From: Candidatus Defluviibacillus avedoerensis
Lineage (GTDB): Bacteria; Pseudomonadota; Gammaproteobacteria; Burkholderiales; Burkholderiaceae_C
Assembly: GCA_016703665.1 (NCBI GenBank)
Contig: JADJBS010000020.1
Location: forward strand, 372,001-436,000
DNA length: 64,000 nucleotides
Direction: 5' to 3'
The position numbers and the translations under genes are program-made. The first letter of the stretch is position 1; each line of letters opens with the position of its first letter. Shown here in pieces: positions 51,739-61,612 of this stretch. The notes beneath the pieces were generated by a model. That model was not told where the DNA came from. It saw only the letters and a program-made list of their open reading frames with translations, and did not search any database.

Positions 51739-52751
51739 TGAAAGCTCGCCTGCACGTCGTGCATCAGCCCCAGCCCGTTGCGCACGTTGTCCAGTGCCAG
51801 GCCCTGCCCCACCTCACCCGGCCCAGCGGGCACGGTGTTGGTGACCTTCAGCACCACCCGGTTGCCGCGCCTTTGGGTGCTGACTTTGAGCAGCGCGCCC
51901 GATTCGCTCGGCTCAACCCCATGGCGGACGGCGTTTTCCACCAGGGGTTGCAGCAGCAGCGGCGGCAGGCGGGCACCGTCAGCGGCAGGATCAATTGCCC
52001 ATTCGATCTGCAAGCGCCCACCAAAGCGCACCTGCTCAATCGCCAGATAGCGCCGCGCCAGCAAAATCTCTTCGCCCAGGCGGGTGGATTCGGCCTGGTC
52101 TGCCAGCGCATGGCGAAAAAGATCGCTCAAGTCTTCCAGCAAGGCTTCGGCCTTGGCGGGCTCAGCCCGCACCAAGGCAATCGCGCTGTTCAGCGTATTG
52201 AACAAAAAGTGGGGCCGTATGCGCGCCTGCAAGTCGGCCAGGCGCGCGGCTGTGGTGGCCGGTGTGCGGCCTTTGGCGCGCAAAATCAGGGCTACCACCA
52301 GCACGCAGGCCAGCAGGGCACCTGCGCAGGCACTGGCGAACCAGGGCACGGGGTCGATCAAATTGGCCATGCCCAGCAGGCCGGCGCCGTAGCACGCCGC
52401 CAACGCCCCCAACAACGCACCCGCCAAGTATTGCCTGGTCGGCGAAATGCGGGCCAGCAGTTTCTTAAGACTGCAAGCAGCCAACAGCCAAGCCAGGGTG
52501 GCAGCCAGCGCACCACCCGTGACCAAGGCCATGGTGGACAGCCAATCTGCCGGGTTGGCCGACACAAACAGCGTGCCCACGGCAACCACCAGCTCGACAA
52601 ACAGCACCGCGCGCAGCACCACCCCCACATGGCAGGCGTCAAACACCAGTGGGCTGGTTTGTGCGCCCGGCGTGCGATCTTTGTCGAGATCGGTCAGTGG
52701 TGGCTGGAAGGCCGATAAAATTTGCGAGTCTTTCATCTCATAGGTGCGCAT
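51675..52751 (-). CDS. LytS/YehU-type membrane sensor histidine kinase
   Basis: 358 residues. Four to five membrane segments (about 45-160), then a His_kinase domain with LQARIRPHFLFNTLNSAIA (phosphoacceptor His) and a HATPase with LLLQPLVENAVRHGVEP and a glycine-rich LDNVRNGLGLMH segment. A second ATG five codons downstream (52736) is an alternative start. Forms a two-component pair with the overlapping LytTR regulator. Divergent from argH, with starts 17 bases apart. Confidence 0.92.
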   Translation of the reverse strand: MRTYEMKDSQILSAFQPPLTDLDKDRTPGAQTSPLVFDACHVGVVLRAVLFVELVVAVGTLFVSANPADWLSTMALVTGGALAATLAWLLAACSLKKLLARISPTRQYLAGALLGALAACYGAGLLGMANLIDPVPWFASACAGALLACVLVVALILRAKGRTPATTAARLADLQARIRPHFLFNTLNSAIALVRAEPAKAEALLEDLSDLFRHALADQAESTRLGEEILLARRYLAIEQVRFGGRLQIEWAIDPAADGARLPPLLLQPLVENAVRHGVEPSESGALLKVSTQRRGNRVVLKVTNTVPAGPGEVGQGLALDNVRNGLGLMHDVQASFQCALTDGVYQVRLEFPAEEGA

Positions 52752-52768
52752 CAGCGGCGCTCAACTTC

Positions 52769-54301
52769 ATGTCCAGTTCTTCCCCCCAGCGTGCCACAGC
52801 CAAACAAGCCAAAACCGGGAAACCCGTCAAGACGGCCCAAGCAGTCTCTGACAACCAGCTGGCCACCAAATCGCAGGCTTGGTCGGCCTTGTTCTCCGAA
52901 CCCATGAGCGATCTGGTCAAGCGTTATACCGCCAGCGTGTTCTTTGACAAACGCCTGTGGCAGGCTGACATTGTGGGCTCTTTGGCCCATGCTGAGATGC
53001 TGGCTGCCCAGAAAATCATCAGCAAAAAGGATTTTTCTGCCATCAAGTCAGGCATGGCCCAAATCCGCCAGCAAATCGAGTCAGGCCAGTTTGACTGGCA
53101 GCTGGATCTGGAGGATGTGCACCTCAACATCGAAGCCGCCTTGACGGCCCTGGTGGGCGATGCAGGCAAGCGACTGCACACGGGCCGCAGCCGAAACGAC
53201 CAGGTAGCCACCGATGTACGCCTGTGGCTGCGTGGCGAGATTGACCTGATCAGCGCCCTGCTGAACGACCTGCAAAGGTCGCTGGTGGATGTGGCACAAA
53301 AGAACATGGACGTGATCCTGCCCGGTTTTACCCATCTGCAAGTGGCCCAACCGGTGAGCTTTGGCCACCACCTGCTGGCCTATGTGGAGATGTTTGCACG
53401 TGACGCCGAGCGCATGGCCGATGTACGCCGCCGGGTCAACCGCCTGCCGCTGGGCGCTGCCGCGCTGGCAGGTACCACCTACCCGCTGGACCGCGAACGC
53501 GTGGCCAAAACCCTGGGCATGGTCGATGACAAAGGCCAGCCCGCCGTCTGCCAGAACAGCCTGGACGCCGTGAGCGACCGGGACTTTGCGATTGAGTTCA
53601 CCGCCAGTGCCAGCCTGGTGATGGTGCACATCAGCCGCCTGAGCGAAGAACTCATCTTGTGGATGAGCCAGAACTTTGGCTTTGTGCAGATTGCCGACCG
53701 TTTCACCACGGGCAGCTCCATCATGCCGCAGAAAAAAAACCCCGACGTGCCCGAACTGGCCCGTGGCAAGACGGGCCGCGTCGTGGGCCACCTGATGGCA
53801 CTGATCACCCTGATGAAAGGCCAGCCCTTGGCCTACAACAAGGACAACCAGGAAGACAAAGAGCCCCTGTTTGACACCGTGGACACGCTCAAAGACACCC
53901 TGCGCATCTTCACTGAAATGGTAGGCGGCCAGGTGAACCCCAAAACCGGCAAGAAGGAAGGCGGCATTGCCGTTAAACCCGAAGCCATGGAGCGCGCTGC
54001 AAAGCGTGGTTACGCCACCGCGACCGATTTGGCCGATTACCTTGTCAAGAAAGGCCTACCCTTCCGCGACGCGCACGAGGTGGTGGCGCATGCCGTCAAG
54101 ACCGCGATGGCCAAGGGCGTGGATTTGAGCGAACTGGCGCTGACCGACTTGCAAGCCTTCAACCCCAAAATTGGCCAGGACGTGTTTGAATGCCTGAGCC
54201 TGCAAGGCTCGCTGAAGGCGCGCAACACGCTGGGCGGCACCGCACCAGCCCAGGTGGCGCTGCAAATCAAGCGGCACAGGGCACGGCTGGGCAGTAAATA
54301 G
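52769..54301 (+). CDS. argH: Argininosuccinate lyase
   Basis: 510 residues from the ATG at 52769 (MSSSSPQRATAKQ). Last step of arginine synthesis: argininosuccinate to arginine plus fumarate. The superfamily signature is GSSIMPQKKNPDVPELARGK, and active-site blocks HTGRSRNDQVATDVRLW and LPGFTHLQVAQPVSFGHHL are present. It has about 40 more N-terminal residues (Ser/Lys/Ala-rich) than many ArgH proteins; the catalytic part starts near TKSQAWSALFSEP, so a downstream start is possible. Confidence 0.96.
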   Translation: MSSSSPQRATAKQAKTGKPVKTAQAVSDNQLATKSQAWSALFSEPMSDLVKRYTASVFFDKRLWQADIVGSLAHAEMLAAQKIISKKDFSAIKSGMAQIRQQIESGQFDWQLDLEDVHLNIEAALTALVGDAGKRLHTGRSRNDQVATDVRLWLRGEIDLISALLNDLQRSLVDVAQKNMDVILPGFTHLQVAQPVSFGHHLLAYVEMFARDAERMADVRRRVNRLPLGAAALAGTTYPLDRERVAKTLGMVDDKGQPAVCQNSLDAVSDRDFAIEFTASASLVMVHISRLSEELILWMSQNFGFVQIADRFTTGSSIMPQKKNPDVPELARGKTGRVVGHLMALITLMKGQPLAYNKDNQEDKEPLFDTVDTLKDTLRIFTEMVGGQVNPKTGKKEGGIAVKPEAMERAAKRGYATATDLADYLVKKGLPFRDAHEVVAHAVKTAMAKGVDLSELALTDLQAFNPKIGQDVFECLSLQGSLKARNTLGGTAPAQVALQIKRHRARLGSK

Positions 54302-54336
54302 GCTGATCCCACAACATCACATCAGGTAGGGTTTTT

Positions 54337-57300
54337 ATGACAGCACTCGGCCAGAGACGCCCCTTCCACCGATCAGGCCTCATCAGTCTGATGGCCCTGA
54401 TGCTCAGCCTGTCGGCACAGGCCCTGCAAATCACATCGCTTTCGCCCCAGGGCGAAGTCGCCCGTGTGAGCCAGTTGGTGGCCAAGTGGGATGAAGCTGC
54501 TGTCAATTGGGGGGACCCCAAAGCCCCACCGCCCCTGAGTGTCAGCTGCAACCAGGCGAATGCCGCACGCGGCTCGGGCCGCTGGACCAGTGACAAGGAA
54601 TGGGTGTTCGACTTTGATGGCGATTTGCCACCCGGCTTGCGCTGTACGGCGCAAACCGTGCCCTCGTTCAAATCGCCCAAAGGCGCCGACATCAGCGGTA
54701 AAACCCGGTTCAGCTTTTCTACCGGTGGCCCTTTTGTGCAGGATGTGCAACCCTACGCTGGCGACACCATTGACGAGAACCAGCACTTTTTGCTGCGCCT
54801 GAACGGCCCAGCCGCGCCTGAGAGCGTGGCGGCCAACACCTGGTGTGTGGCGGAGGGCCTGGGCGAGCGCATCCCGGTGCAATTGATTGAGGGCAAAGAG
54901 CGCGCCGCCCTGCTTCAGGCCACCGGCCAGACCAGCTCTGCCGCTGCAGCGCCGCTGGCCTATGTCAGCCTGCAGTGCAAGCGCAAGCTGAGCCCAGGTG
55001 CCAAAGTGCAGTTGGTTTGGGGCAAAGGCATCCGCACGCCAACCACCGGCGGGCAAGCGGGCGTGGCCAACACGGTGGAGCGCCGCTTCCGCTTCAAGGT
55101 GCGCGACCCCTTTGCAGCGAGTTTTGCTTGCGAACGCGAAAACGCACAGTCGGGTTGCCTGCCGATCCGGCCCATGCGGTTGAACTTCAATGCAGGCATC
55201 AGCCGCCAACAGGCCAAGGAGATACGCCTGGTATCAGGCAAACAGACCTACCTGGCCAAACTGAACGAGGCCCAGTCAGATGAGGCCGAGATCAGCAGCG
55301 TGCAGTTTGACGCCCCGTTTGCCGAGGAAGCCGACTTCACACTGGATCTGCCCAAAGGCTTTGCCGACACCAGTGGCCGCCCCTTGAGCAACGCCACCAG
55401 CTTTCCGATGAAGCTGCGCACAGGTGCCCAACCACCGCTGGCCAAATTTGCAGCCAGCAGTTTTGGCGTGGTGGAGCGCTTGGCCGAGCCTGGCCCCAAG
55501 CCCGTTGCCCTGTTGCCCGTAACCCTGCGCAATGTCGAGCACGACTTGAAAGCCAAGAGCCTGCAACCCGGTGCCAAGGTGGCTGATTTAGCCATCAAAA
55601 ATGACAGCGACATCATCAAGTGGTATCTGCGGGTACAGGCATTTAACAACACAAGCAATGAGTCGCGCGAGACACCCATCCTGGACAAGTCAGTCAGCAC
55701 CCAGCAGCTCGATCTGCCGCCCAGCCCTGCTGCGCAGTCCCGCCCGTTTGAGGTGGTGGGCATTCCGCTCGCACCGGGCTTTCATGTGGTCGAGATTGCG
55801 TCGCAAAGGCTGGGGGCATCGCTGCTAGACCCCAAGCTGGGTCCCCAGCGCACCATGTACGTGCGCACCTCGGCCCTCGTCACCAACCTGGGCGTGCACT
55901 TCAAGCTGGGGCGCGAGAACGCCGCCGCCTGGGTCACTACGCTGGACAAAGGCCACGTGGTGGCCGGTGCCAGTGTGCGTGTGTCAGATTGCCGGGGCAA
56001 AGAACTGGCCGTGGCCCAAACCAATGCACAGGGCGTGGCCATGCTTGAAGGCCTGTCGCCAGAGCCCCCAAGCTGCAACGACAAGGACGGCAACAACGCA
56101 TCGGCCTACTTTGTCAGTGCGCGCCACCAAGGCGCGGATGGCGTGGCCGACCTGGCCTTCACCTGGAGCGACTGGAACCGTGGCATCGAGGCCTGGCGCT
56201 TCAACGCCCCCACCAGCCGCGACCCCGAGCCCGACCTGCGTGCCCACACCGTGCTGGACCGCAGCCTGCTGCGCGCAGGCGAAACCGTGTCGATGAAGCA
56301 CTACCTGCGGTCTGAGAGCCGCACCGGCTTTGGCCTGCCTGACGTCGGCCCAGGCACGATGATCATCACCCACGTGGGCAGCGGCCAGCAGTTCAAGCAA
56401 GCGCTGGTCTGGCGCAAGACAGGCACAGGCGGCTTCAATGCCGAGAGCGAATTCCAGATTCCCCCGGCCGCCAAGCTCGGGCAATACCAGATTGAGCTGA
56501 AGGACGTCATCGCCAAGCGTTACACGCCCAGCTTCAGTACCGCTTTTTTCCGGGTGGAAGAGTTTCGCCTGCCGGTTCTGCAAGGCCGGGTATCGCCCGT
56601 GCAGAAGACCCCGTTGGTCAAGCCCGGCAGCATCCCCACCGAGGTGCAGGTGAACTACGTGGCAGGCGGCCCGGCCACCAAGCTGCCGGTGCGCGTGTCG
56701 GCCCTGGTGCGCAGCAAATATGTGCAGTTTGACGACTACGACGCCTTCAGCTTCAACCCACCGCGTGACGCCAAGCGCAGCAGCCCAAACCAAGACGAAG
56801 AAGAGAGCAGCGCCAGCCAGGACCAGCGCGTGGTAGCCGACAAACTGCCCCTCACACTCGACCCAAACGGCACAGGCAAAGTCACCATCGATAAATTGCC
56901 GCCGAAGCTGCTGGACAAGCAGCCCAAAGAGCTGTTGCTGGAAGCCACCTATGCCGACCCCAATGGCGAAATCCAGACCCTGCGCAGCACCCACGCCTTG
57001 TGGCCTGCCGCCGTGATCGCTGGTATCAAGACCGAGGGCTGGGTGTCCAGCGCACAGAAGATCAAGTTTCAGGCCCTGGCGCTGGACCTTGCTGGCAAGC
57101 CCCAGGCCGACGTACCGCTGAGTGTGTCTGCCGTGGCACGCATCACCACCACCAGCCGCAAGCGCATGGTGGGCGGCTTTTACACCTACGACAACAAGAC
57201 CGAGCTCAAAAACCTGGGCGAGGTGTGCTCAGGCAAAAGCGACAGCCGGGGCCTGCTGCTGTGCGAATCCAAGCTGAGCGAGGCCGGCGAGGTGGAACTG

Positions 57301-60270
57301 GTCGCCACCGCCAAAGACGCGCAGGGCAACAGCATCCAGGCGGCCAGCAGCGTCTGGGTCACGCGCCAGGGCGAACTGTGGTTTGGCGGCGAAGACCATG
57401 ACCGCATGGACTTGCTGCCTGAAAAGAAGGCCTACCAGCCGGGCGAAACTGCCAAGCTGCAAGTGCGCATGCCTTTCCGCTTTGCGACGGCCCTGGTGGC
57501 CGTGGAGCGTGAAGGCGTTTTGAGTACCCAGGTGGTGCAGCTCAATGGGCAAGACCCCACCGTGCACCTGAAGATTGAAGAAGGCTGGGGCCCCAACGTG
57601 TACGTGAGCGTGCTGGCCCTGCGTGGCCGCCTGCGCGAGGTGCCGTGGTACAGCTTCTTCACCTGGGGTTTCAAGGCACCGCGTGAGTGGTGGACATCGT
57701 TCTGGTACGAGGGCCGTGAATATGTGGCCCCCACCGCCCTGGTGGATTTGAGCAAACCCGCCTATCGCCTGGGCATGGCCGAGCTGCGCGTGGGCACCCA
57801 GGCACATCAGCTCAATGTGAAGGTGGCCGCCGACAAAGAGATCTACCCGGTGCGCGGCAAAGCACAAGTCAGCATCAGTGTGACCCGCCCCGACGGCAAA
57901 CCCGCCGCGGGGGCCGAAGTGGCCCTGGCCGCCGTCGACCAGGCCCTGCTGGAGCTGATGCCCAACAGCAGCTGGAACCTGCTGGACGCCATGCTGCAGC
58001 GCCGCGCCTGGGGCGTGGAGACCAGCACCGCGCAAATGGAGATCATTGGCCGGCGCCACTATGGCCGCAAGGCCGTGCCCGCAGGCGGCGGTGGTGGGCG
58101 CAGCAGCACCCGCGAGCTGCTGGACACCCTGCTGCTGTGGAACCCCAAGGTGGTGCTGGACGCCAATGGCAAAGCCAGCATCACCGTGCCACTCAACGAT
58201 GCGCTGACCACCTTCAAGATCGTGGCCGTGGCCGACATGGGCACGGGCCTGTTTGGCACCGGCAGCACCAGCATCAAAGCCACGCAAGACCTGCAAATCA
58301 TCAGCGGCCTGCCGCCACTGGTGCGTGAGGACGACCAGTTCCGCGCCCAGTTCACCCTGCGCAACACCACCAAAGCCGCCATGAAGGTGCAGGTGATGCC
58401 ACGGGCAACGCTGATGAACTCGAGCGCAGCGCCGGGCCGCCCCAAGCAAGCGAGCGCCCCCTCGGGGGGCAGCGAAGCAAACGAAGTTGCGAGCGTAGGG
58501 GCAGAACTCTTTCAACAAACCATTGATATACCTGCCGGAGAGGCCAAAGAAGTGGCATGGAATGTGACCGCACCCGCCCAGCTGGGCCAAACCCGTGCTG
58601 AAGCCATCCTGTGGGAGATCGAAGCCAAAGACTCGGTCAGCGGCGCACGGGACGCACTCAAGGCGCGCCAACGCATCATCCCCGCCGTGCCGCTCACGGT
58701 TCAGCAAGCAACGCTGGTTCAAATCGATGGCCCCTTCAGCCTGGACGTGGCACCACCAGCAGACGCCATTGCCGGCCGTGGCGGTTTGCATCTGTCGCTG
58801 CAACCCAAGTTAGCCAATACGGGAGATGGTGGCATGCCAGCCATCCACGACTGGTTTGCCAACTACCCCTTTGCCTGCCTGGAGCAAAAGACCAGCAAGG
58901 CGGTCGGGTTGAGGGACGCCAAGCTCTGGCAAAGCGTGGCCGCCCAACTGCCCACCTACCTGGACAGCGACGGCTTGGTCAACTACTTCCCACCACGTGA
59001 TGGCGAGGCCAGCCGGGGCAGCGACGCCCTGACCGCCTATCTGCTGGCCACCACGCACGAGGCTGCCAGCATCAACCCGGTCTTTGCCCTGACCGACGAA
59101 CAACGCGCCCCGATGGAACGCGGCTTGACCGCCTTTGTGGAAGGCCGCATCCAGCGCGACCTCTGGAGCCCGCGCAAAGACTTGGACATGCGCAAAATCG
59201 CCGCGCTCGAGGCCTTGTCGCGTTACGGCAAAGCGCAGGCGCGCATGCTGGGTAGCATCACCATCGCCCCCAACCAGTGGCCTACCCACACGGTGATTGA
59301 CTGGCTGGGCATCCTCAAGCGCATGCCGGATGTGCCAGACCGCGACAAGCGGATGGCCGAGGCCACGCAAATCCTGAAAAGCCGTCTGAGCTACCAGGGC
59401 ACCAAACTGATCTTCAGCACCGAGCGTGACGACTACTGGTGGTGGCTGATGGTCAACGGCGACCTCAATACCGCCCGCCTGATGCTGACCGTGATGGACG
59501 ACCCCACGTGGAAGGACGACATGGGCCGCTTGGCGAGCGGCTACATCGCCCGCCAGCAGCGCGGCATCTGGCTCACCACCACCGCCAACGTGTGGGGCGG
59601 CCTGGCGCTGGACAAGTTCAGTGCCAAATTTGAGTCCACACCCGTCAGCGGCGTCACCAACGCAAGCTTGGGCAGTCACAGTGCGCAGGTGGACTGGGCC
59701 AAGGCAGACCGCAAACTCTTCATGCCCTGGCACAAAGACGGCGCCAAGGAAACCCTCAGCATTACCCAGCAAGGCAGCGGCAAACCCTGGCTGACCGTAC
59801 AGTCGATGGCTGCCGTTCAACTCAAAGCGCCTTTTGCTGCGGGTTACCAGATCAGCAAAACCATCACCCCGGTTGAGCAAGCCACCCCTGGCAAGTACAC
59901 CCGGGGAGACGTACTGCGCATCAGCCTGGAGGTGACAGCCAGCGCGGAAATGACCTGGGTGGCCATCACCGACCCCGTACCCGGTGGTGCGACCATCCTG
60001 GGCGGCGGCCTGGGCCGCGACAGCGAGATCGCCAGTAGCGGCGAAAAACGCAGCGGCGCAGGCTGGCCCGCGTTTGAAGAGCGCAGCTTTGAGGCCTTCC
60101 GCAGCTATTACGACTACCTGCCCAAGGGCAAGGTCAAGATGGAATACACCGTGCGCTTGAACAACGTAGGCGACTTTGCGCTGCCACCCTCACGCGTGGA
60201 GGCCATGTACGCGCCAGAGATGTTTGGGGAGGCGCCGAATGGGAGGGTGAAGGTAGAGGCAGGACGATGA
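54337..60270 (+). CDS. Bacterial alpha-2-macroglobulin (YfhM-like)
   Basis: 1977 residues. A periplasmic protease trap thought to guard the envelope together with PBP1C, whose gene follows within 1.4 kb. Signal peptide (LISLMALMLSLSAQA) without a lipobox, unlike E. coli YfhM. Macroglobulin-like beta domains occupy most of the first 1300 residues, and the thioester motif Cys1514-Leu-Glu-Gln1517 (YPFACLEQKTSKA) lies in the alpha/alpha-barrel TED domain, followed by the C-terminal receptor-like domain. Residues about 1366-1389 (GRPKQASAPSGGSEANEV) are encoded by a repeat element that inserted in frame. The gene starts 35 bases after argH. Confidence 0.95.
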   Translation: MTALGQRRPFHRSGLISLMALMLSLSAQALQITSLSPQGEVARVSQLVAKWDEAAVNWGDPKAPPPLSVSCNQANAARGSGRWTSDKEWVFDFDGDLPPGLRCTAQTVPSFKSPKGADISGKTRFSFSTGGPFVQDVQPYAGDTIDENQHFLLRLNGPAAPESVAANTWCVAEGLGERIPVQLIEGKERAALLQATGQTSSAAAAPLAYVSLQCKRKLSPGAKVQLVWGKGIRTPTTGGQAGVANTVERRFRFKVRDPFAASFACERENAQSGCLPIRPMRLNFNAGISRQQAKEIRLVSGKQTYLAKLNEAQSDEAEISSVQFDAPFAEEADFTLDLPKGFADTSGRPLSNATSFPMKLRTGAQPPLAKFAASSFGVVERLAEPGPKPVALLPVTLRNVEHDLKAKSLQPGAKVADLAIKNDSDIIKWYLRVQAFNNTSNESRETPILDKSVSTQQLDLPPSPAAQSRPFEVVGIPLAPGFHVVEIASQRLGASLLDPKLGPQRTMYVRTSALVTNLGVHFKLGRENAAAWVTTLDKGHVVAGASVRVSDCRGKELAVAQTNAQGVAMLEGLSPEPPSCNDKDGNNASAYFVSARHQGADGVADLAFTWSDWNRGIEAWRFNAPTSRDPEPDLRAHTVLDRSLLRAGETVSMKHYLRSESRTGFGLPDVGPGTMIITHVGSGQQFKQALVWRKTGTGGFNAESEFQIPPAAKLGQYQIELKDVIAKRYTPSFSTAFFRVEEFRLPVLQGRVSPVQKTPLVKPGSIPTEVQVNYVAGGPATKLPVRVSALVRSKYVQFDDYDAFSFNPPRDAKRSSPNQDEEESSASQDQRVVADKLPLTLDPNGTGKVTIDKLPPKLLDKQPKELLLEATYADPNGEIQTLRSTHALWPAAVIAGIKTEGWVSSAQKIKFQALALDLAGKPQADVPLSVSAVARITTTSRKRMVGGFYTYDNKTELKNLGEVCSGKSDSRGLLLCESKLSEAGEVELVATAKDAQGNSIQAASSVWVTRQGELWFGGEDHDRMDLLPEKKAYQPGETAKLQVRMPFRFATALVAVEREGVLSTQVVQLNGQDPTVHLKIEEGWGPNVYVSVLALRGRLREVPWYSFFTWGFKAPREWWTSFWYEGREYVAPTALVDLSKPAYRLGMAELRVGTQAHQLNVKVAADKEIYPVRGKAQVSISVTRPDGKPAAGAEVALAAVDQALLELMPNSSWNLLDAMLQRRAWGVETSTAQMEIIGRRHYGRKAVPAGGGGGRSSTRELLDTLLLWNPKVVLDANGKASITVPLNDALTTFKIVAVADMGTGLFGTGSTSIKATQDLQIISGLPPLVREDDQFRAQFTLRNTTKAAMKVQVMPRATLMNSSAAPGRPKQASAPSGGSEANEVASVGAELFQQTIDIPAGEAKEVAWNVTAPAQLGQTRAEAILWEIEAKDSVSGARDALKARQRIIPAVPLTVQQATLVQIDGPFSLDVAPPADAIAGRGGLHLSLQPKLANTGDGGMPAIHDWFANYPFACLEQKTSKAVGLRDAKLWQSVAAQLPTYLDSDGLVNYFPPRDGEASRGSDALTAYLLATTHEAASINPVFALTDEQRAPMERGLTAFVEGRIQRDLWSPRKDLDMRKIAALEALSRYGKAQARMLGSITIAPNQWPTHTVIDWLGILKRMPDVPDRDKRMAEATQILKSRLSYQGTKLIFSTERDDYWWWLMVNGDLNTARLMLTVMDDPTWKDDMGRLASGYIARQQRGIWLTTTANVWGGLALDKFSAKFESTPVSGVTNASLGSHSAQVDWAKADRKLFMPWHKDGAKETLSITQQGSGKPWLTVQSMAAVQLKAPFAAGYQISKTITPVEQATPGKYTRGDVLRISLEVTASAEMTWVAITDPVPGGATILGGGLGRDSEIASSGEKRSGAGWPAFEERSFEAFRSYYDYLPKGKVKMEYTVRLNNVGDFALPPSRVEAMYAPEMFGEAPNGRVKVEAGR
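58432..58501. repeat. GC-rich REP-like repeat inserted in frame in the alpha-2-macroglobulin gene
   Basis: About 70 bases from GGGCCGCCCCAAGC to GCGAGCGTAGGGGC. It contains a hairpin GCCCCC/GGGGGC (58456-58461 and 58465-58470, loop TCG) and direct GCGAGCG repeats at both ends. I recognise this as similar to a short intergenic repeat common in Comamonadaceae (from memory). The encoded peptide is Gly/Ser/Ala-rich and unlike the surrounding domain. Confidence 0.6.
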
Positions 60271-60486
60271 CGAAAGTCGAAGTAACCGTGCGCAATGCGG
60301 TTGCGCATGCTCTTGCAAAAGCCTGGTCGCTGCTTCGCCCAGATTGATGACATTCAAGATCACCGCCTGCTGAGTGCGTTTGTCCGATATGAAAGTGGCT
60401 CTGTCTAAACCCTCCACATAGCTGCACGCAAGGAATGCGGCTTCTTGCATGTGCGTGAGGTAATCAGCAAGCCGATTGCTGCTCAT
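60271..60486 (-). pseudogene. Broken HepT-like (DUF86/HEPN) toxin gene
   Basis: From ATG 60486: MSSNRLADYLTHMQEAAFLA, then VILNVINLGEAATRLLQEH, the N-terminal half of a HepT-like HEPN ribonuclease. The conserved RNxxxH motif then appears immediately but in another frame (SMRNRIAHGYFDF), so about a dozen residues are missing and the frame is lost at about 60309. Similarity stops at 60273, right where the alpha-2-macroglobulin gene ends. The start sits in an ATGA overlap with an open frame upstream (ending ELPSDGFVDV) that could be the tail of the cognate nucleotidyltransferase antitoxin, though this is weak. Confidence 0.7.
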
Positions 60487-60558
60487 ACATCCACAAATCC
60501 GTCTGACGGCAGTTCAAAGCGAGACAAGGTCAAGGGAATCCAAGGCGCGGCTAAATAG

Positions 60559-61467
60559 TCACCGCCCGGCCAGTTTCTTCCCCAGCAACACCACGCCCAA
60601 GACCAAAGCCCCGGCCACCACCCCTGCCGCGGCACCGGCACCAGCAGAAATCAGGGCGCCTGACCAGCCTGGGGCAGCTGCCGCCCAGCCTTCCACGGTG
60701 TGATGAAGCACGGGCGCGCCGTGCACCAGAATGCCGCCGCCCACCATGAACATGGCCGCCGTGCCGACGACGGACAGGCTCTTCATCAGCCACGGCGCTG
60801 CTTTGAGCAACACATGGCCCGTGGCCTGGGCGGCGGCGGCGGACTGTTGGCTCAGGTACAGGCCCAGGTCGTCCAGCTTGACGATGCCTGCCACCAAGCC
60901 GTAGACGCCCACCGTCATGACCACGGCAATGGCCACCAGCACAATCAACTGCTGGCCCAGTGACGCTGCCGCCACCGTGCCCAGGCTGATGACGACGATT
61001 TCGGCCGAGAGGATAAAGTCGGTGCGGATCGCGCCTTTGATCTTGTCCTTTTCATAGGCCACCATGTCGATCACCGGGTCTGCCACTGCCTTGACATGCT
61101 CGGCATGGTGGGCGGCCTTGTCTTGGTGTGGTTGCAGCCAGCGGTGCGCGAGTTTTTCAAAACCTTCAAAGCACAGGTACGCACCGCCCAGCATCAGCAG
61201 CGGTGTGATGGCCCAGGCGGCCAGCGCACTGATGGCCATGGCGGCGGGGACCAAAATGGCTTTGTTGACCAGCGAACCTTTGGCCACGGCCCAGACCACG
61301 GGCAGTTCACGGTCGGCCTGCACCCCTGCGACTTGCTGCGCGTTCAGCGCCAGGTCATCCCCCAGCACACCCGCTGTTTTTTGGGCGGCAACTTTGGTCA
61401 TGACAGAAATGTCGTCCAGCAAGGTGGCAATGTCGTCGATCAACGCGAACAGATTGGCTGCGGCCAT
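60559..61467 (-). CDS. DUF808 (YedI-like) inner-membrane protein
   Basis: 302 residues (MAAANLFALIDDIATLLDDI). Five to six membrane segments. Family blocks MTKVAAQKTAGVLGDDLALN and WAVAKGSLVNKAIL are typical of DUF808. Function unknown. Transcribed against its neighbours, between the broken hepT and pbpC. Confidence 0.92.
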   Translation of the reverse strand: MAAANLFALIDDIATLLDDISVMTKVAAQKTAGVLGDDLALNAQQVAGVQADRELPVVWAVAKGSLVNKAILVPAAMAISALAAWAITPLLMLGGAYLCFEGFEKLAHRWLQPHQDKAAHHAEHVKAVADPVIDMVAYEKDKIKGAIRTDFILSAEIVVISLGTVAAASLGQQLIVLVAIAVVMTVGVYGLVAGIVKLDDLGLYLSQQSAAAAQATGHVLLKAAPWLMKSLSVVGTAAMFMVGGGILVHGAPVLHHTVEGWAAAAPGWSGALISAGAGAAAGVVAGALVLGVVLLGKKLAGR

Positions 61468-61560
61468 GGGGTTCCTTCAGTGGGGGCAATCTCAAGCCCT
61501 GCATTTTCGCCGGGCCGTGCGTCACAATCTGCTGAGGCAGATATTGGTCAGTTGAAAGTA

Positions 61561-61612
61561 TTATTTTTGATAGCAAACTATCTATTTCTGTATTGCTTAA
61601 ACACTGTTTTTA
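61561..61612. repeat. GATAGCAAAC-type short repeat upstream of pbpC (copy A)
   Basis: An AT-rich stretch beginning ATTTTTGATAGCAAAC and ending near CACTGTTTTTAATGC, with a small stem GATAG/CTATC. Shares the exact 10-mer GATAGCAAAC and a similar end (ACTG/CAGT then TTTTxAA) with the stretch at 63499-63555. It runs up to the pbpC start, so part may be 5' leader. Confidence 0.4.

Noticed and set aside
57229..58803. A 524-codon open frame on the minus strand inside the alpha-2-macroglobulin gene (also 58810-59880 and 55984-56994 minus)
   Set aside because: Antisense frames in a GC-rich gene stay open by codon bias. The translations are His/Gln/Gly-rich without domains, while the plus strand has a complete recognised protein.
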